Shown piece by piece: positions 9,886 through 20,825 of a stretch of 64,000 nt of DNA. Made by a program: the position numbers and the translations under genes. How positions within the stretch are numbered: position 1 is the stretch's first letter; each line of letters starts with the position of its first letter. The notes below the pieces were generated by a model. The model was not told the origin of the DNA. It made no database searches and worked only from the letters and a program-made list of their open reading frames with translations. The stretch is from Rachicladosporium sp. CCFEE 5018 (taxonomy: Eukaryota; Ascomycota; Dothideomycetes; Cladosporiales; Cladosporiaceae), in NCBI GenBank assembly GCA_002077045.2, contig KZ111154.1, positions 974,023-1,038,022 of the forward strand, in the 5' to 3' direction.

Positions 9886-12800
9886 ATGTCGTCGGCTGTA
9901 CTCACGGACGACCACAAGCTGACGGCGGACTGGAAGGCCTTTCTCGAGCAGGCGAAGGGAGTATCGTCCGCCTCCGTCGACACCGCGTTGACATACGAAG
10001 CCGCAGTAGAGACGCCCGCGGCACCTGAAGGATTTCTGTACGAGCCTGATTTACCTATCAAGGCAGTTTACAATTCGCGTCAGAACATCACCACATTCCA
10101 AGACGCCTCGATCAAAGTGGGAGACGATGCAGACATTCTCTTACTATCCTACGAGAGTCTTTCGGGCACAGTCACCTTGAACAATGTGCTATTCGGCTTC
10201 GGCGTCCTCAAAGCGCCCGGCAACACAGGGGAGAATGTCATCGACAAGATTATCAACGCTATAGGGTTGGGTAGTTTTCTAGTCGTAGACCAGAGCCCCC
10301 GAAACCGCAATGCGACCTGGTTGATTCCGGCTAAGGCGCCGGTCAAGGATGTCGACAACATGAAGGACCCAATGGTCACGCTGCAGACTGTAACCACCTT
10401 AACATTCAAGCTCAATGCTTCTGCTATCGCCGGGTTCATCCAGCAGGTTGCATCGGCACTCGACGACGAGTTTGGCACGTCGCTTGGCAAGGTCGACGGC
10501 AGCAGTCTGGACGATATCGCGAAGCTATTCTCGTTCACAGTTTCGACCACCACAACCGGCACGTTGCTCAATGACTCGACTTACGACATCACAGTCTCGC
10601 CAAAGCTGACATTCACTGTGCGACTAAAGGGCTTCATCATAAACCTCATCTACGAGCGCACCGGCGTGTCCCTCAGTATTCAAGAGGACACGACCCAGCA
10701 GGTCGACCTTGTGACGAAGCTTGCCAAATTGATGACTGGTCCATCCAAAGACGCTCCCCCGACGAGTACCTCCTTGGACGCATTGCAGACAACAGAGGCA
10801 ATCGCCGAAGGTGATATACACCTTCGCAATGTGGCCTTTGGCAAGGACTTCGGTGGCAAAGTGTGGTGGCAAGCTCAGTTTTATTGCCGATGGGTTATCA
10901 GGAATGGAGTCGCTGTCTGGATCGGCCTAGCCTACGACAGCCGCTCACAGACGTTCGACGGCAGTCTGCTGTTCAGCCGTGACTTTGCTGACGCAAAGAT
11001 GATGCTGCTACCTTACTTCGACGAAAGCATGCGCCCACCTGATGGCCTGGTAGACTCTCTGAACCTCTATGATATTTTCGAAGACACAAAGTCACTCCCA
11101 GACAACATACCCCATCTCGTGTCACAAGCTTCAGTGCGGTTGATCCGTCAGACTACGCCAGCGCGTTTCGAGCTGGCCTTCGCCATAGACAGTGCGCCGC
11201 CAACGAAAATTCAAGACGCCGGGCCAGTTCCATCACCTTTTGATTGGTCGAGTCTCGTGGTCAATATTACGAAGCAAGGTCCCGAGATTGCGATCTCGAT
11301 AGACACTGCGTTCTTCATCAATCCACGACCAGAGGACGTTGCATTGTACACTCCGGCAACATTGACTGTCAGCATGGACTACAACAGCGCAAGCAAGAAC
11401 TTCGATCTGGTTGGTACAGTCGACAGCTTGCAGTTTGGTGCCCTCGCCAACTACGCAGATCCAAGCTGTGCATCAGCATTCAGTGCCATCTTCGGCAAGT
11501 TGGTGCTCAGCCAGCTAATGCTTCGCTACACAATCGACAATGTCACTACTGGTGACGGCAAGTCTAGCAATAAGGCAAGTAGCTTTCTCATGTTGGGCAA
11601 GATCAGGCTTGGCTTGCTCGAGCTGGACCTGGTCTACCAATACACGAGCATCATCGCCAAAGAAACCGCCACGGAGGTTCAACTTGCCAAGCACCCAGAC
11701 GCGATTGGTAAGATCGAACCCATTGCAAAGCCCACTTCTGCCGACAAGAGTACCGGATGGACCTTCGAAGCGTATCTGGGCGCTGCTGGTACAAAGGCGA
11801 CGCTAGCGGAGGTGGTAGGTTCTATTGATCAGGCTGCTGCGGATGCGCTTCCTGGCTTCGTGGGGGATATCGAGATCGCGCCGAGTGGGGTGGGGGACAG
11901 CCCTGTGCGCTTGACTTTGTCAAAGACTTCGCCCCCTGCAACGGCAGAGGCGTCCAGCAGTAGCAGCTCCACCACCATAGCTGCAGCAGATTCAACGTTA
12001 TTGCTGACACTGAGGGTCGCTGTTGGGCCAATCGACCTCACTTTCGTCCAGCTGTGCGAAAATGGCAAGACAACCACCACTACCCAAGTCACGACAACGA
12101 CACCGCCCATTCCGAAGAGACTCCTGCGAGTAAAGGTCGGCGAGCTTCCTAAGATTCCTGATGTCCCGATATTGCAAGATCTTACACAACCTTTCCAGGC
12201 TTGTCAGTATATGTACGTCGGAGCTGGTGGTGCGCTCACCACGGATGATGTCGAAGCCATCAATGCTAAGGTGGGAGATGGAAACGAGGTACTCTACAAA
12301 CAGTCTAACAAACCTGCCAAGACTGTCGAGGGCGCCGGCGGCGCGTTAGGCGGAGACGCTGACAAGACGAATCCTGTGACTGCACTGGCCATTGGACATC
12401 ATTTTATCATCGTGCACGAAAAGAAAGTCGTGCTGGATCATGTGTTTGGCAATGCGAAGAGTCAAACGCCGTCCTCTGACGCGAAAGATGGCAGATGCCG
12501 GCAAATCAGGCTCTGCCACAAAGGACTCGGACGCTAAGAAAGATGCCAGCACTACGGAAGACGAGCCCGCTCCCACCAAGGGTGCACTTAAAGCCCAGAC
12601 AAAGTTTCTCACCCTCGATAGCGTCGCCTTGCAATTCAAGGACGGTGTTCTGTGGATAATGCTCGATGCCACTGTGGCCCTCGGCCCTGTTGCCCTGACC
12701 CTGCTCGGCTTCGGTATAGGGCTGCCTCTCGGGGACGTCAGCCTGAAACCTACGATCGACACTATCGGCACCTTAGCCGATCACATTAAATTCCAGATCC

Positions 12801-15800
12801 ATGGTCTTGGTGTCTCGTTCGAAAAGCCGCCGCTGATGATCGCCGGAGTCTTCGAGCATGAGATCATAAAACAGCTGGTCGGCAAGCCGCCGGTAGAGCA
12901 GACAATCGATGCATACAGAGGTGGTATTGGCATCAGCTTTCCTCCGTACACGTTTGTGGCTGTCGGACAGTACGCGAAGGCTACTTTCAGTGACGGGAAA
13001 GGCTACAAATCGTTGTTCGTATTTGCTAAGCTTGATGGGCCGCTGATAACACTTGAGTTCGGGTAAGCTGTCTCTGCACATGGCAATAGATCCCAATGAA
13101 AGTCTTCCACTGACCTCCACGCAGTAAGTCGAGCATTTCCACAAGTACCTGTAGCTTCTCCGAGCTTGTGACTCGTGGCTAGCGCCGCTGTCGCCGTGAT
13201 CGCAGTAATGAGTAGTCGCTCTCGATCCGGCGAGAGGTGAGCCATACGGGCGCTGTTCACAAATTGCCTTAAGTGCTTCTCGCCGAGACTGCAGTACTGT
13301 GTCATCTATGGCGGCATCCTCGACAGATGCTCAAGACTTTTCTTAGCTTACAGGAGAAGAGAAGGCACTCTCGACACGGGAAGATGACGTGAAACTGATT
13401 ATGTGATACAGCAACGATCAGCGGCGTTCGCATCGGCTTCGGCTACAACAGCATGGTCCGCTCGCCTTCGATAGAAGAGCTTACCACATTCCCTCTCATC
13501 GACGATGGGAAGCTGGGAGGTGCTGGGAACAATCCTATCAAGCTGCTGCAATCCCTGTGCAACAGCGACAATCCATGGGTAGTTCCGAAGCAGGACTCAT
13601 ACTGGTTCGCTGTTGGGATGACGATCACCGCCTTCGACATCCTCAAGATCACGGCCGCGGCGTTGCTGGCTTTCCGGGACTCGGGCATCATCGTGAGCCT
13701 ATATGCGGATGCTATCGCGCAGATGCCGCCAGACGCAAAGAGCACGTCCGATATGGTAAGGTCTTCAAGTCCACTTAAGTCAGGATACGAGAACTGACGA
13801 TACGGCATACAGATCCTCTACGTCGAGCTCGGCCTCGTTGCCGAGATGAACTTCGTTGACTGCTACTTCCGCTGTGAAGCTTCACTCGCTCCGACATCAT
13901 TCCTTCTCGTGCCCCAGTGCCAACTATATGGCGGTTTCGCATTGTGCTACTGGTTTGGCAGCAATCCAAACGCTGGCGATTGGGTATTCAGCGTCGGGGG
14001 TTACCATCGCTCCTTTCAGAGGTGAGGAGTTCCGCACTGTAGCGCGGATGGTTCGAGCACTTACTTTCTATAGGCCCTCGCACTACCCCAACCCAAAGCG
14101 CCTCGGGATCTCCTTCACTGTAGGCGACATGGTGCACATACAAGGCGAAGGCTACTTTGCTATCACGCCCAAATGTGCCATGGGTGGCGCAATGATCCAC
14201 GTCTCGCTCTCTGTGGGAATTGTCAGCGCTTACCTCGACGCTTCCTTCGATGCCCTGATCAACTTCCATCCGCTGCACTATGTAGCAGACCTCCATATCG
14301 CCATCGGAGTTAGCTGCGACATCGACATTCTATTCATCCATGTCCACATCTCGGTCTCGATCGGCGCAGATCTTCATATTGAAGGACCTGAGTTTGGCGG
14401 CGTCGCACAGTACGTATCCCCGCTCCTTCTTCTGATATTCCATGAGTTTGAAGGTCTCCTGTGCTACTGTCCACTACGCCACGACGGTTCCTCTGCTACA
14501 TGGGATGTCGTCGAGAAGCAACGTCGAATGTTCGACGTGGGCGCTCGTAGGAAAACCTGTCTCCGCCTCGGTTTCATTACAAGATCACAGGCTTGATGCG
14601 GTCGGCAGCTGCATGAGAGACCTTGATAGATCAGAGAGAGCGGAGGTACTATCGACGGCCAGCTGACAATCTCTTAGTGTTGACTTCTGGGTCTTTGGCT
14701 TCGATGTCTACTTTGGCGATCAACCAAGGGTACCAGATCCACTCACGCTGAGCGATTTCTACGACATGGTCCACAAAGCAGGTCCAACATCCGGCCGACC
14801 ACCCTCCGCAGGTCTCGAGACTGCAGGCCTCGATCAGCAGATCAAGCTCACCATGGAGCAGGGAGCATTCCCCATGCCCTCGCAAGACACCGCGACTGCC
14901 TCCGCGCAGCCCGACAGCTCAGGCGCCGGTATGAAGTGGTTCGTTAAGGGTGGCAGCTTTGCCTTCCGCGTGGCACCCGACTTCGCGATCAGTATCGCTC
15001 AACTCATCAATGACAAGGAAGGCTACAGTGACATTGACAAGGCCACGATTCCAGCCAAGGACACACCAGCACCCTTGCGCAGCACTCCAATGCATCTCAG
15101 CGCGCCGCATCCCGAGCGTTCGCCGCATGATCCCGGTCATCCTGAGATCTCATCCACTCTCAAAATCACGATCCGCTCCGCGGCAGGGAAGCTCGTACCT
15201 ATCACTGGCTGGAAGCCCACGTACGTCGTCAAAGACGTCCCGTCAGCACTGTGGCGCGACTACGATGAGAGCCGCGACCCGATGATCAAAGGCGGCGGGC
15301 AGGAGCTTCTCAGCCCAGCCAATGGCACGATCAAGCAGATCATGGCTGTCAGCCTTGTAGCGCCCGATCCAATCCTGTCGAAGAGCAATATTCCAGCTTT
15401 CAATGCCACGGACGCACAAAGGAGTGAAGTCCTCGATGATAACGGCCACAGCTGGGTCATGCCCACGCCTGGCGATGATCAGACCCAGGACCTGCTGCCT
15501 GCTCCACTGACTCATCCGACCGATCCTCTGTATCTGCCGCAGAAGTGGAAGGAAATGCAAACCACTTGGCAGACTTACTCCGCCGATGGGCTGAATTTAG
15601 CAACAAGTATGGCTGCGCTCTGTGCCACGACGCTGGCCTGGAATGCGCCTTTGCCTGGACAGCTTCTTGGGCCAAAGATCACGGATGCGGGCGTCAAGCC
15701 GAATTGGATGCTGACCGCGGACTTGCCGAAGAGATTGGTTGTGGGGACGAAGAAGCCTGACGATCCGAAGCTGAGGAATGTGATGGATGGATTGGAGAAT

Positions 15801-15839
15801 TCCTATTTGGCTTTGCCAAGGGTTGCTACGGCCGCGTGA
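9886..15839 (+). CDS. Giant DUF6603-type protein
   Basis: Proposed exons 9886-12441, 12488-13062, 13422-13755, 13813-14021, 14074-14409 and 14678-15839 give about 1,723 residues. The family hallmark region is clear in the second half: LDSVALQFKDGVLWI, HGLGVSFEKPPL, YRGGIGISFPPYTFVAVGQY, GVRIGFGYNS, VFSVGGYHRSFQ joined by splicing to RPSHYPNPKRLGIS, then GEGYFAITP, VDFWVFGFDVYFG and late VPSALWRDYD. This matches DUF6603 as I recall it; its function is unknown. The last three introns are well supported. The first (12442-12487, only 46 nt) is uncertain: the alternative is a true +1 frameshift. The second is unusually long (359 nt) and may hide a mini-exon. No signal peptide or TM is evident. The repeated beta-strand-rich pattern suggests an elongated structural protein (inference). 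Confidence 0.8.
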
Positions 15840-16134
15840 GTATTCATTGCTTGAGAGCGAACCACGGCCTATCCTGCGGTCTACTCCTCCAATCTGTATC
15901 GCGCCACGTGTCCTCTTCATGTCCGTCCTGAGTACCCGCACAAACCTAAAGAACTCCACCAAGGAGATGGACTTGTGTCGTTGGAGGTTCACGCAAATCG
16001 TATCGTTGATCTAGCTCTAGTCTATGACAACCTTCGGCTCATTACTCGATAGACGATCCTTACCGATGATCCTCTATCAGTGCCTTTCCTGTGTACTGGC
16101 TCATAGTTATATCGTATTCGCCCGCCGCCCCAAG

Positions 16135-17394
16135 CTAAGCATGCCCATTCGCACTCCCATTTCCGTTGCTGATCTTTGCCCCAACCACGACCTTCTCTAA
16201 CGCCTGTCGGACATCATTCACCAGATCCAAGCCCTCCTCAACACCACAGCTAATCCTGATCAAATCGCTGAACACACCTGCCACCTCTCTCTGCTCCACC
16301 GGAATCCCAGCATGCGTCATACTCCCCGGCAGCTCCACCAAACTCTCCACGCCGCCCAGACTCTCCGCTAGCGTGAAGATCTGTGTCGTCTTGCAGAACT
16401 CCTCTGCCGCAGCTTGTCCGCCCTTTACTCGGAATGAGAGCATGCCTCCTCCAAGTCCATCGCGATGTTGCTTCAGCGCTATCTTCCTGTGCGGGTGTGA
16501 GGCCAGGCCGGGATAGTTCACGCTGATAACATGCGGACTGTCTTGTAGTGCTGCAGCGACTAGCGCGGCATTCTTACTCGCCTCTCTTGCACGCAGGTGC
16601 AGTGTCTTTACGCCACGGTGCGCAAGCCAGCAGTCGAATGGGCTGGGTACGGCGCCGATAGCATTCTGCAGAAATCGCAACCTCTCGTGTAGGGAGTCCG
16701 AGTTCAGCGCCGCCACACCCATGAGTACATCCGAGTGCCCGTTGATATACTTCGTCACGCTATGCACCACGATATCGGCGCCATGATCCAGTGGGTTCTG
16801 AACATAAGGCGAGAGGAACGTATTGTCCACCACAACCATGATCCCACTGCGGTGCGCAATATCAGCCACAGCGCGGATGTCCACCAGCGAAAGAGTCGGG
16901 TTCGAAGGCGTCTCAATCCAGATCAGCTTCGTCTCTGGTGTAATCAAATCCTCGATATGCAGCTCAATGCTCGGCGTGAACGTGACCCGCACACCATGTG
17001 CACTCGCAACCTTCGTGAAATACCTATGCGTCCCTCCGTACACGTCCGACACGCTCACGACATGACTCCCACTTGCCAGACTTTGCAGTATGACTGCCGT
17101 CGTCGCGCTCCCCGAGCTGAACGCAAGTGCATATTTGGCCTTCTCTAAGCTCGCTATGCAGTTCTCGAAATTCGTTCGGTTTGGATTACTCGAGCGCGTA
17201 TACTCATATTCGCCTATCGGTTTTCCGACTGCGGATTGTGCGAAGGTCGTGCTGAGGGATATGGACTCGATCACCGCGCCTGTCGCTGGGTCGTGGGGGC
17301 TGCCGGCGTGGACTGCGAGGGTGCCGAAGCCGTGGACTGGGGAGTGCGGGCGGGGAGGGGTCTCGATTGCGGAGTCGAAGTCGGCGATAGCCAT
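16135..17394 (-). CDS. cys3: Cystathionine gamma-lyase (PLP-dependent)
   Basis: A single exon encodes 419 residues, close to the usual fungal length plus a short Asn/Gly-rich tail. It is a Cys/Met-metabolism PLP enzyme that splits cystathionine into cysteine, 2-oxobutyrate and ammonia in reverse transsulfuration, in the cytosol. Evidence: LAVHAG near the N-terminus, YEYTRSSNPNR (substrate and cofactor contacts), AFSSGSATTA, the cofactor Asp region VVVDNTFLSPY, and the Schiff-base lysine at about residue 215 in SVTKYINGHSD. The C-terminal SLGGVESLVELPGSMTH is typical of the family. Cystathionine beta-lyase and gamma-synthase relatives share the fold, but the overall pattern fits gamma-lyase best. 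Confidence 0.9.
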   Translation of the reverse strand: MAIADFDSAIETPPRPHSPVHGFGTLAVHAGSPHDPATGAVIESISLSTTFAQSAVGKPIGEYEYTRSSNPNRTNFENCIASLEKAKYALAFSSGSATTAVILQSLASGSHVVSVSDVYGGTHRYFTKVASAHGVRVTFTPSIELHIEDLITPETKLIWIETPSNPTLSLVDIRAVADIAHRSGIMVVVDNTFLSPYVQNPLDHGADIVVHSVTKYINGHSDVLMGVAALNSDSLHERLRFLQNAIGAVPSPFDCWLAHRGVKTLHLRAREASKNAALVAAALQDSPHVISVNYPGLASHPHRKIALKQHRDGLGGGMLSFRVKGGQAAAEEFCKTTQIFTLAESLGGVESLVELPGSMTHAGIPVEQREVAGVFSDLIRISCGVEEGLDLVNDVRQALEKVVVGAKISNGNGSANGHA

Positions 17395-18031
17395 AGTGGC
17401 GGTGGTGGTGGTGATGGTGGTACTGCTGGAGAAAGGGTGGCGGGGATAGCGGAAGTGAATGAGTTGAACGGAGACAGGAATGCAGGTGAGATTGTACTTA
17501 AGAGTGTTATCTTTTCGCCACCAGCTTACACGAGCAGTGGAAGGGTGCCGTAGTCTACAAGTCTTCGTTACGGGAAGAATCTGTGGTGTCGATGCGATTG
17601 GAAATCCTCCTCAACAAAGACTGCGCAATGGCGTGCTATTTGGTAAGACAGTCTGGTAAGTTAATGCCGAGGTTTACCTAAGCCGCTCTGCTGGTGACCT
17701 CACTTCATCTCTTGTCGGATTGAAAGCCGATTATACTGCAATACTTCCACGACGGAGGCATGGCTCATTGACGGCGGCGATTTGACGTTGCATGCGCAAT
17801 CAGAGATGACGACAGGCATGGTGTCGCGCAGTAGACGGAACACAATCTGCCGCAACATGTCACGGCCCCTTGAAACATTCCCTACCGGAGAGCCAGCCTC
17901 CGCACTGTATGCACACGCACGAGATCTCGAGCGAATGTCTTGCATTTCTCGAAAAGCTACAGCTTGTGCCAGCCATGCATGCGGCATCTATACGCCCTCC
18001 AGTACCTCATCCATGCAACTATGCTCAGCAT
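17395..18031. other. Intergenic region, no gene seen
   Basis: About 640 bases upstream of cystathionine gamma-lyase and downstream of the AA9 gene. The first part is G-rich on the plus strand (a run of GGTGGT units near 17400-17440, probably the C-rich 5' leader of the minus-strand gene). No convincing frame. Confidence 0.4.
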
Positions 18032-18955
18032 CTAAGCATCGAGCACAAAGTCCCTGGCGTGTCTAGCCATCTTCTTAATCGACGTGAAGGTCGGGCCGGG
18101 GATAGTGTACGAGCTGATCTTGCTGTAGATGTCGATGAGGATTCCGGGCTGTGATACATGTTAGCTTTGCGTTCCCAATCCTCTCCGTGCAGGCCAGAAC
18201 TCACGTCAGTCGACTTGTACAGCGCGGTAGCCTTCGTGCCGGATGGCGTAGCGGTACCGGAACCGGTGATTTGCAGGTTGATGCACTGCGGGTAGTTCTG
18301 AGCGCCGTTGCTGGAGCCAGCAGCGTGCAGACCGATCAGCTCGTGGCGGAGGACGTAGTTGCCGGGTGCGACGGATGAGGGGATCTTGATGGTCCAAGCG
18401 TACGGAGCGACTGTGATATCGTCAGTGACACATCACAAGGCAGTATGCTGCGGTGAATCACTCACCGGTGATCGCATCAGTAGCCCAGGTGCCGGGTGGC
18501 GAGTCGTCATTCAGCAGACCGCTCTGTGCGATCTTGAAGAAGCTCAAGCTGCTCGCATCGGTGAGCGCGGTGCAGTTGCCGGAGCACTTCGCCAAGTAGT
18601 CAATGACGGGGCCGTGGTGAGAGATGGGCCAGGTGTTCCAGTTCAACACCACGGAGCTGCCAGCGGCAACGGGGATCTGCTGGTTGCCAGCCTTTCCAGA
18701 CTTGTGGCAACCAATGTCGGAGGTACCGTAGGCACTCGGGCTGACGAAGCCGTTGTCCTGGTTCAGGGCGAACCAGCCGGCGGTGGGCACGACTTGCCCC
18801 GAAGGTTGATAATACCAGTTCGGGTTGCTGCCTTGGTAGGTCTTGCCACCAGCGGTGATTGCAGCAACGTAACCGTGAGCAGCCACCTGGGGCACGAGTG
18901 CAATGACTGCGGCAGCAAGCACGGCGTCCTGCGCCGAAGAGGAAGTGAAGAGCAT
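18032..18955 (-). CDS. AA9 lytic polysaccharide monooxygenase, secreted
   Basis: Three exons, 18466-18955, 18205-18410 and 18032-18148, give 270 residues; introns 18411-18465 and 18149-18204 have GTGAGT donors. The signal peptide ends at VAA|HGYV, so the mature protein starts with His, the first ligand of the copper histidine brace. The second His lies in the HHGPVIDYLAKC segment, and the conserved NYPQCINLQITG lies near the C-terminus. AA9 enzymes oxidatively cleave cellulose and related glucans outside the cell, needing copper and an electron donor. No carbohydrate-binding module follows; the tail is a short 38-residue exon without Ser/Thr linker or GPI signal. Substrate and regioselectivity cannot be told from this. 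Confidence 0.92.
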
Positions 18956-20825
18956 ATTTGCTGTTTTGTGGGGGTGAAGAAGCGAGAGTGTATTGTGTGT
19001 GCGGAGAGGAAGGCGTGGGATCGGACCACTGCAGGAGTAGTCTTATACTGTACTTGCTCGTCTGGAGTGCCAGGAGATCACGCCAAGAGCTTCCGGGCGT
19101 GTGTAGTGTACTCCGAGTGTATCAGGCACGGAAGCGGCAAAGCGCAATCTATCTGCCAAGATCGTGATGTGCCTAGGACTCTGCGACATGGCATGCGGAC
19201 ACTCGCGAGATAGCCGGTCCACAGTATGCTTGCGTCTTTGGGGGCTGGCCGTTTCATGCCGGCGCATTGTTGCAAGATGTGCCGGATGTCGAGACGATGG
19301 CGTGCTTGCATGCTAATGCATGCTGTATCTGTTTGCGCGTCTCGTCGAGTCCATTAGGTTGGAGGAACAATCAGCTTCTCCAGCCTACTCAGGGGTGAGT
19401 AGCTCTCGCGGAAGGTGCAGTGCACACAAAGGCACGATGCGTATGATCGTGGTTCCAGTGGAGATATGAAGCATTCTTTACCTGCGCAATCCAGCGCAAT
19501 CCCTCTCAACGGTGGCATACACAAGGCGGTTCGCAGCCGGCACTAACAGCGCCAGCATACAAGGACCAGGCTCGTTAGGCCAATCTCCGACAACATGAGA
19601 TGTTTCATGAGAGATAGAAACTGCTGTAGGCTGAAATGGCACGCCACATGGCGGTATGCTTCGTTACGTGCTCGGCATATCGTCTGATCGGCAGGGGTGA
19701 TGGCTGTCAAGATCTTCGTTTCTGCATTGCGTCGTACTTGGAGTGGTACTGCACAGTCACAATTCGCCTGCCAACAAGCGTGGATGCTGGGTGCCAACGT
19801 GAGGATCATCGATCGGGCATCTGCCCTCCACTGCGGACCGCATGGCCGCTCGCGCCACGTAGCAGATCGCGGAGAAAGGTGGAGGCGTCGCGGAGTGCCA
19901 GGACTATCGACAAGGCGCGTATGCAAGTTGACGACGAGAGCTCACATGGCCACTGTGCACGTGGTGGCGCGACGCGATTTACGGAGTGAAACCCGATAAA
20001 TTGATGAAGTCGCACGGGTGGTGTTTGAGTTTCGCGGCCCAGTCGAGCGGCGCCTCCCTCAAAGGATCAACTAGCACGGAGTTATGGATTGGGCTTGGCG
20101 AGAAGGTCGACTTGATTTCCAGCGCGGCACCCACATAATCGTCCTCTCGTGCTTCAGATGATGGCGAGAGTGTTGCTGACGCGTCCTTTGGAGTCACGCG
20201 TATGCTTGCCAGAACGACGACATGGCGCAGTACGCGGTCAACCATGGGCAATATCCAATACACTTGTCATGACTCCGCTGGTGCTGGCGGTCTTGCGATG
20301 GGGGTCCCTAGTTTGAGAATCTGGCATCGTTGGCTCTGCACTCACTTTGCAGCCCAAATGGATTCATGATCCCGAGCTGATGCTTTCAAGCGGCCTGAGA
20401 CCGAGTGAGACAGCTTTTTGAGTCTCTCATGACCTTGCTCTGGCGTACGCGTATGAGAGGCCAACAGGAGAGCCGCCGAGGGTTTAACAAAGCCAGCCTT
20501 GTTGACGCGCACGAGCTGTCTAGTCACGCAAACGCCAGTTCATGGTCCGCCTCGATCATGCAGGTGTCCGCCGGACTCGAGGAGTTCAGGGCGTGTTGCA
20601 CAGGACGTAACGTAGTCACAACATTTGCTGCCTTGGACAAGCGTCTGATGTTGCGCGGAAAACATCTTATGTCGGTAGGTGGTGGTCATGCAGCTTCGTT
20701 CGCTCCTTCCCTCACATCTCGTTGCGCTCCGTCATCCCGTCAGATGGACTTGCCACCTCTGCTATCTACACATGACACGTTAGAACACTCACACGCGATG
20801 AGCTACGCTCACTGATCTCGAAACG
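18956..20825. other. Large intergenic gap, no gene recognised
   Basis: Nearly 1.9 kb between the AA9 gene and the MFS transporter, which diverge. Short frames occur on both strands (one of 136 codons at 20405-20815), but none has recognisable motifs, good composition or plausible splicing. It probably contains promoters of both genes. No terminal repeats or transposase remnants were seen. Confidence 0.4.

Noticed and set aside
18359..19213. 284-codon plus-strand frame
   Set aside because: Antisense to the AA9 gene, crosses its introns and has no domain features.
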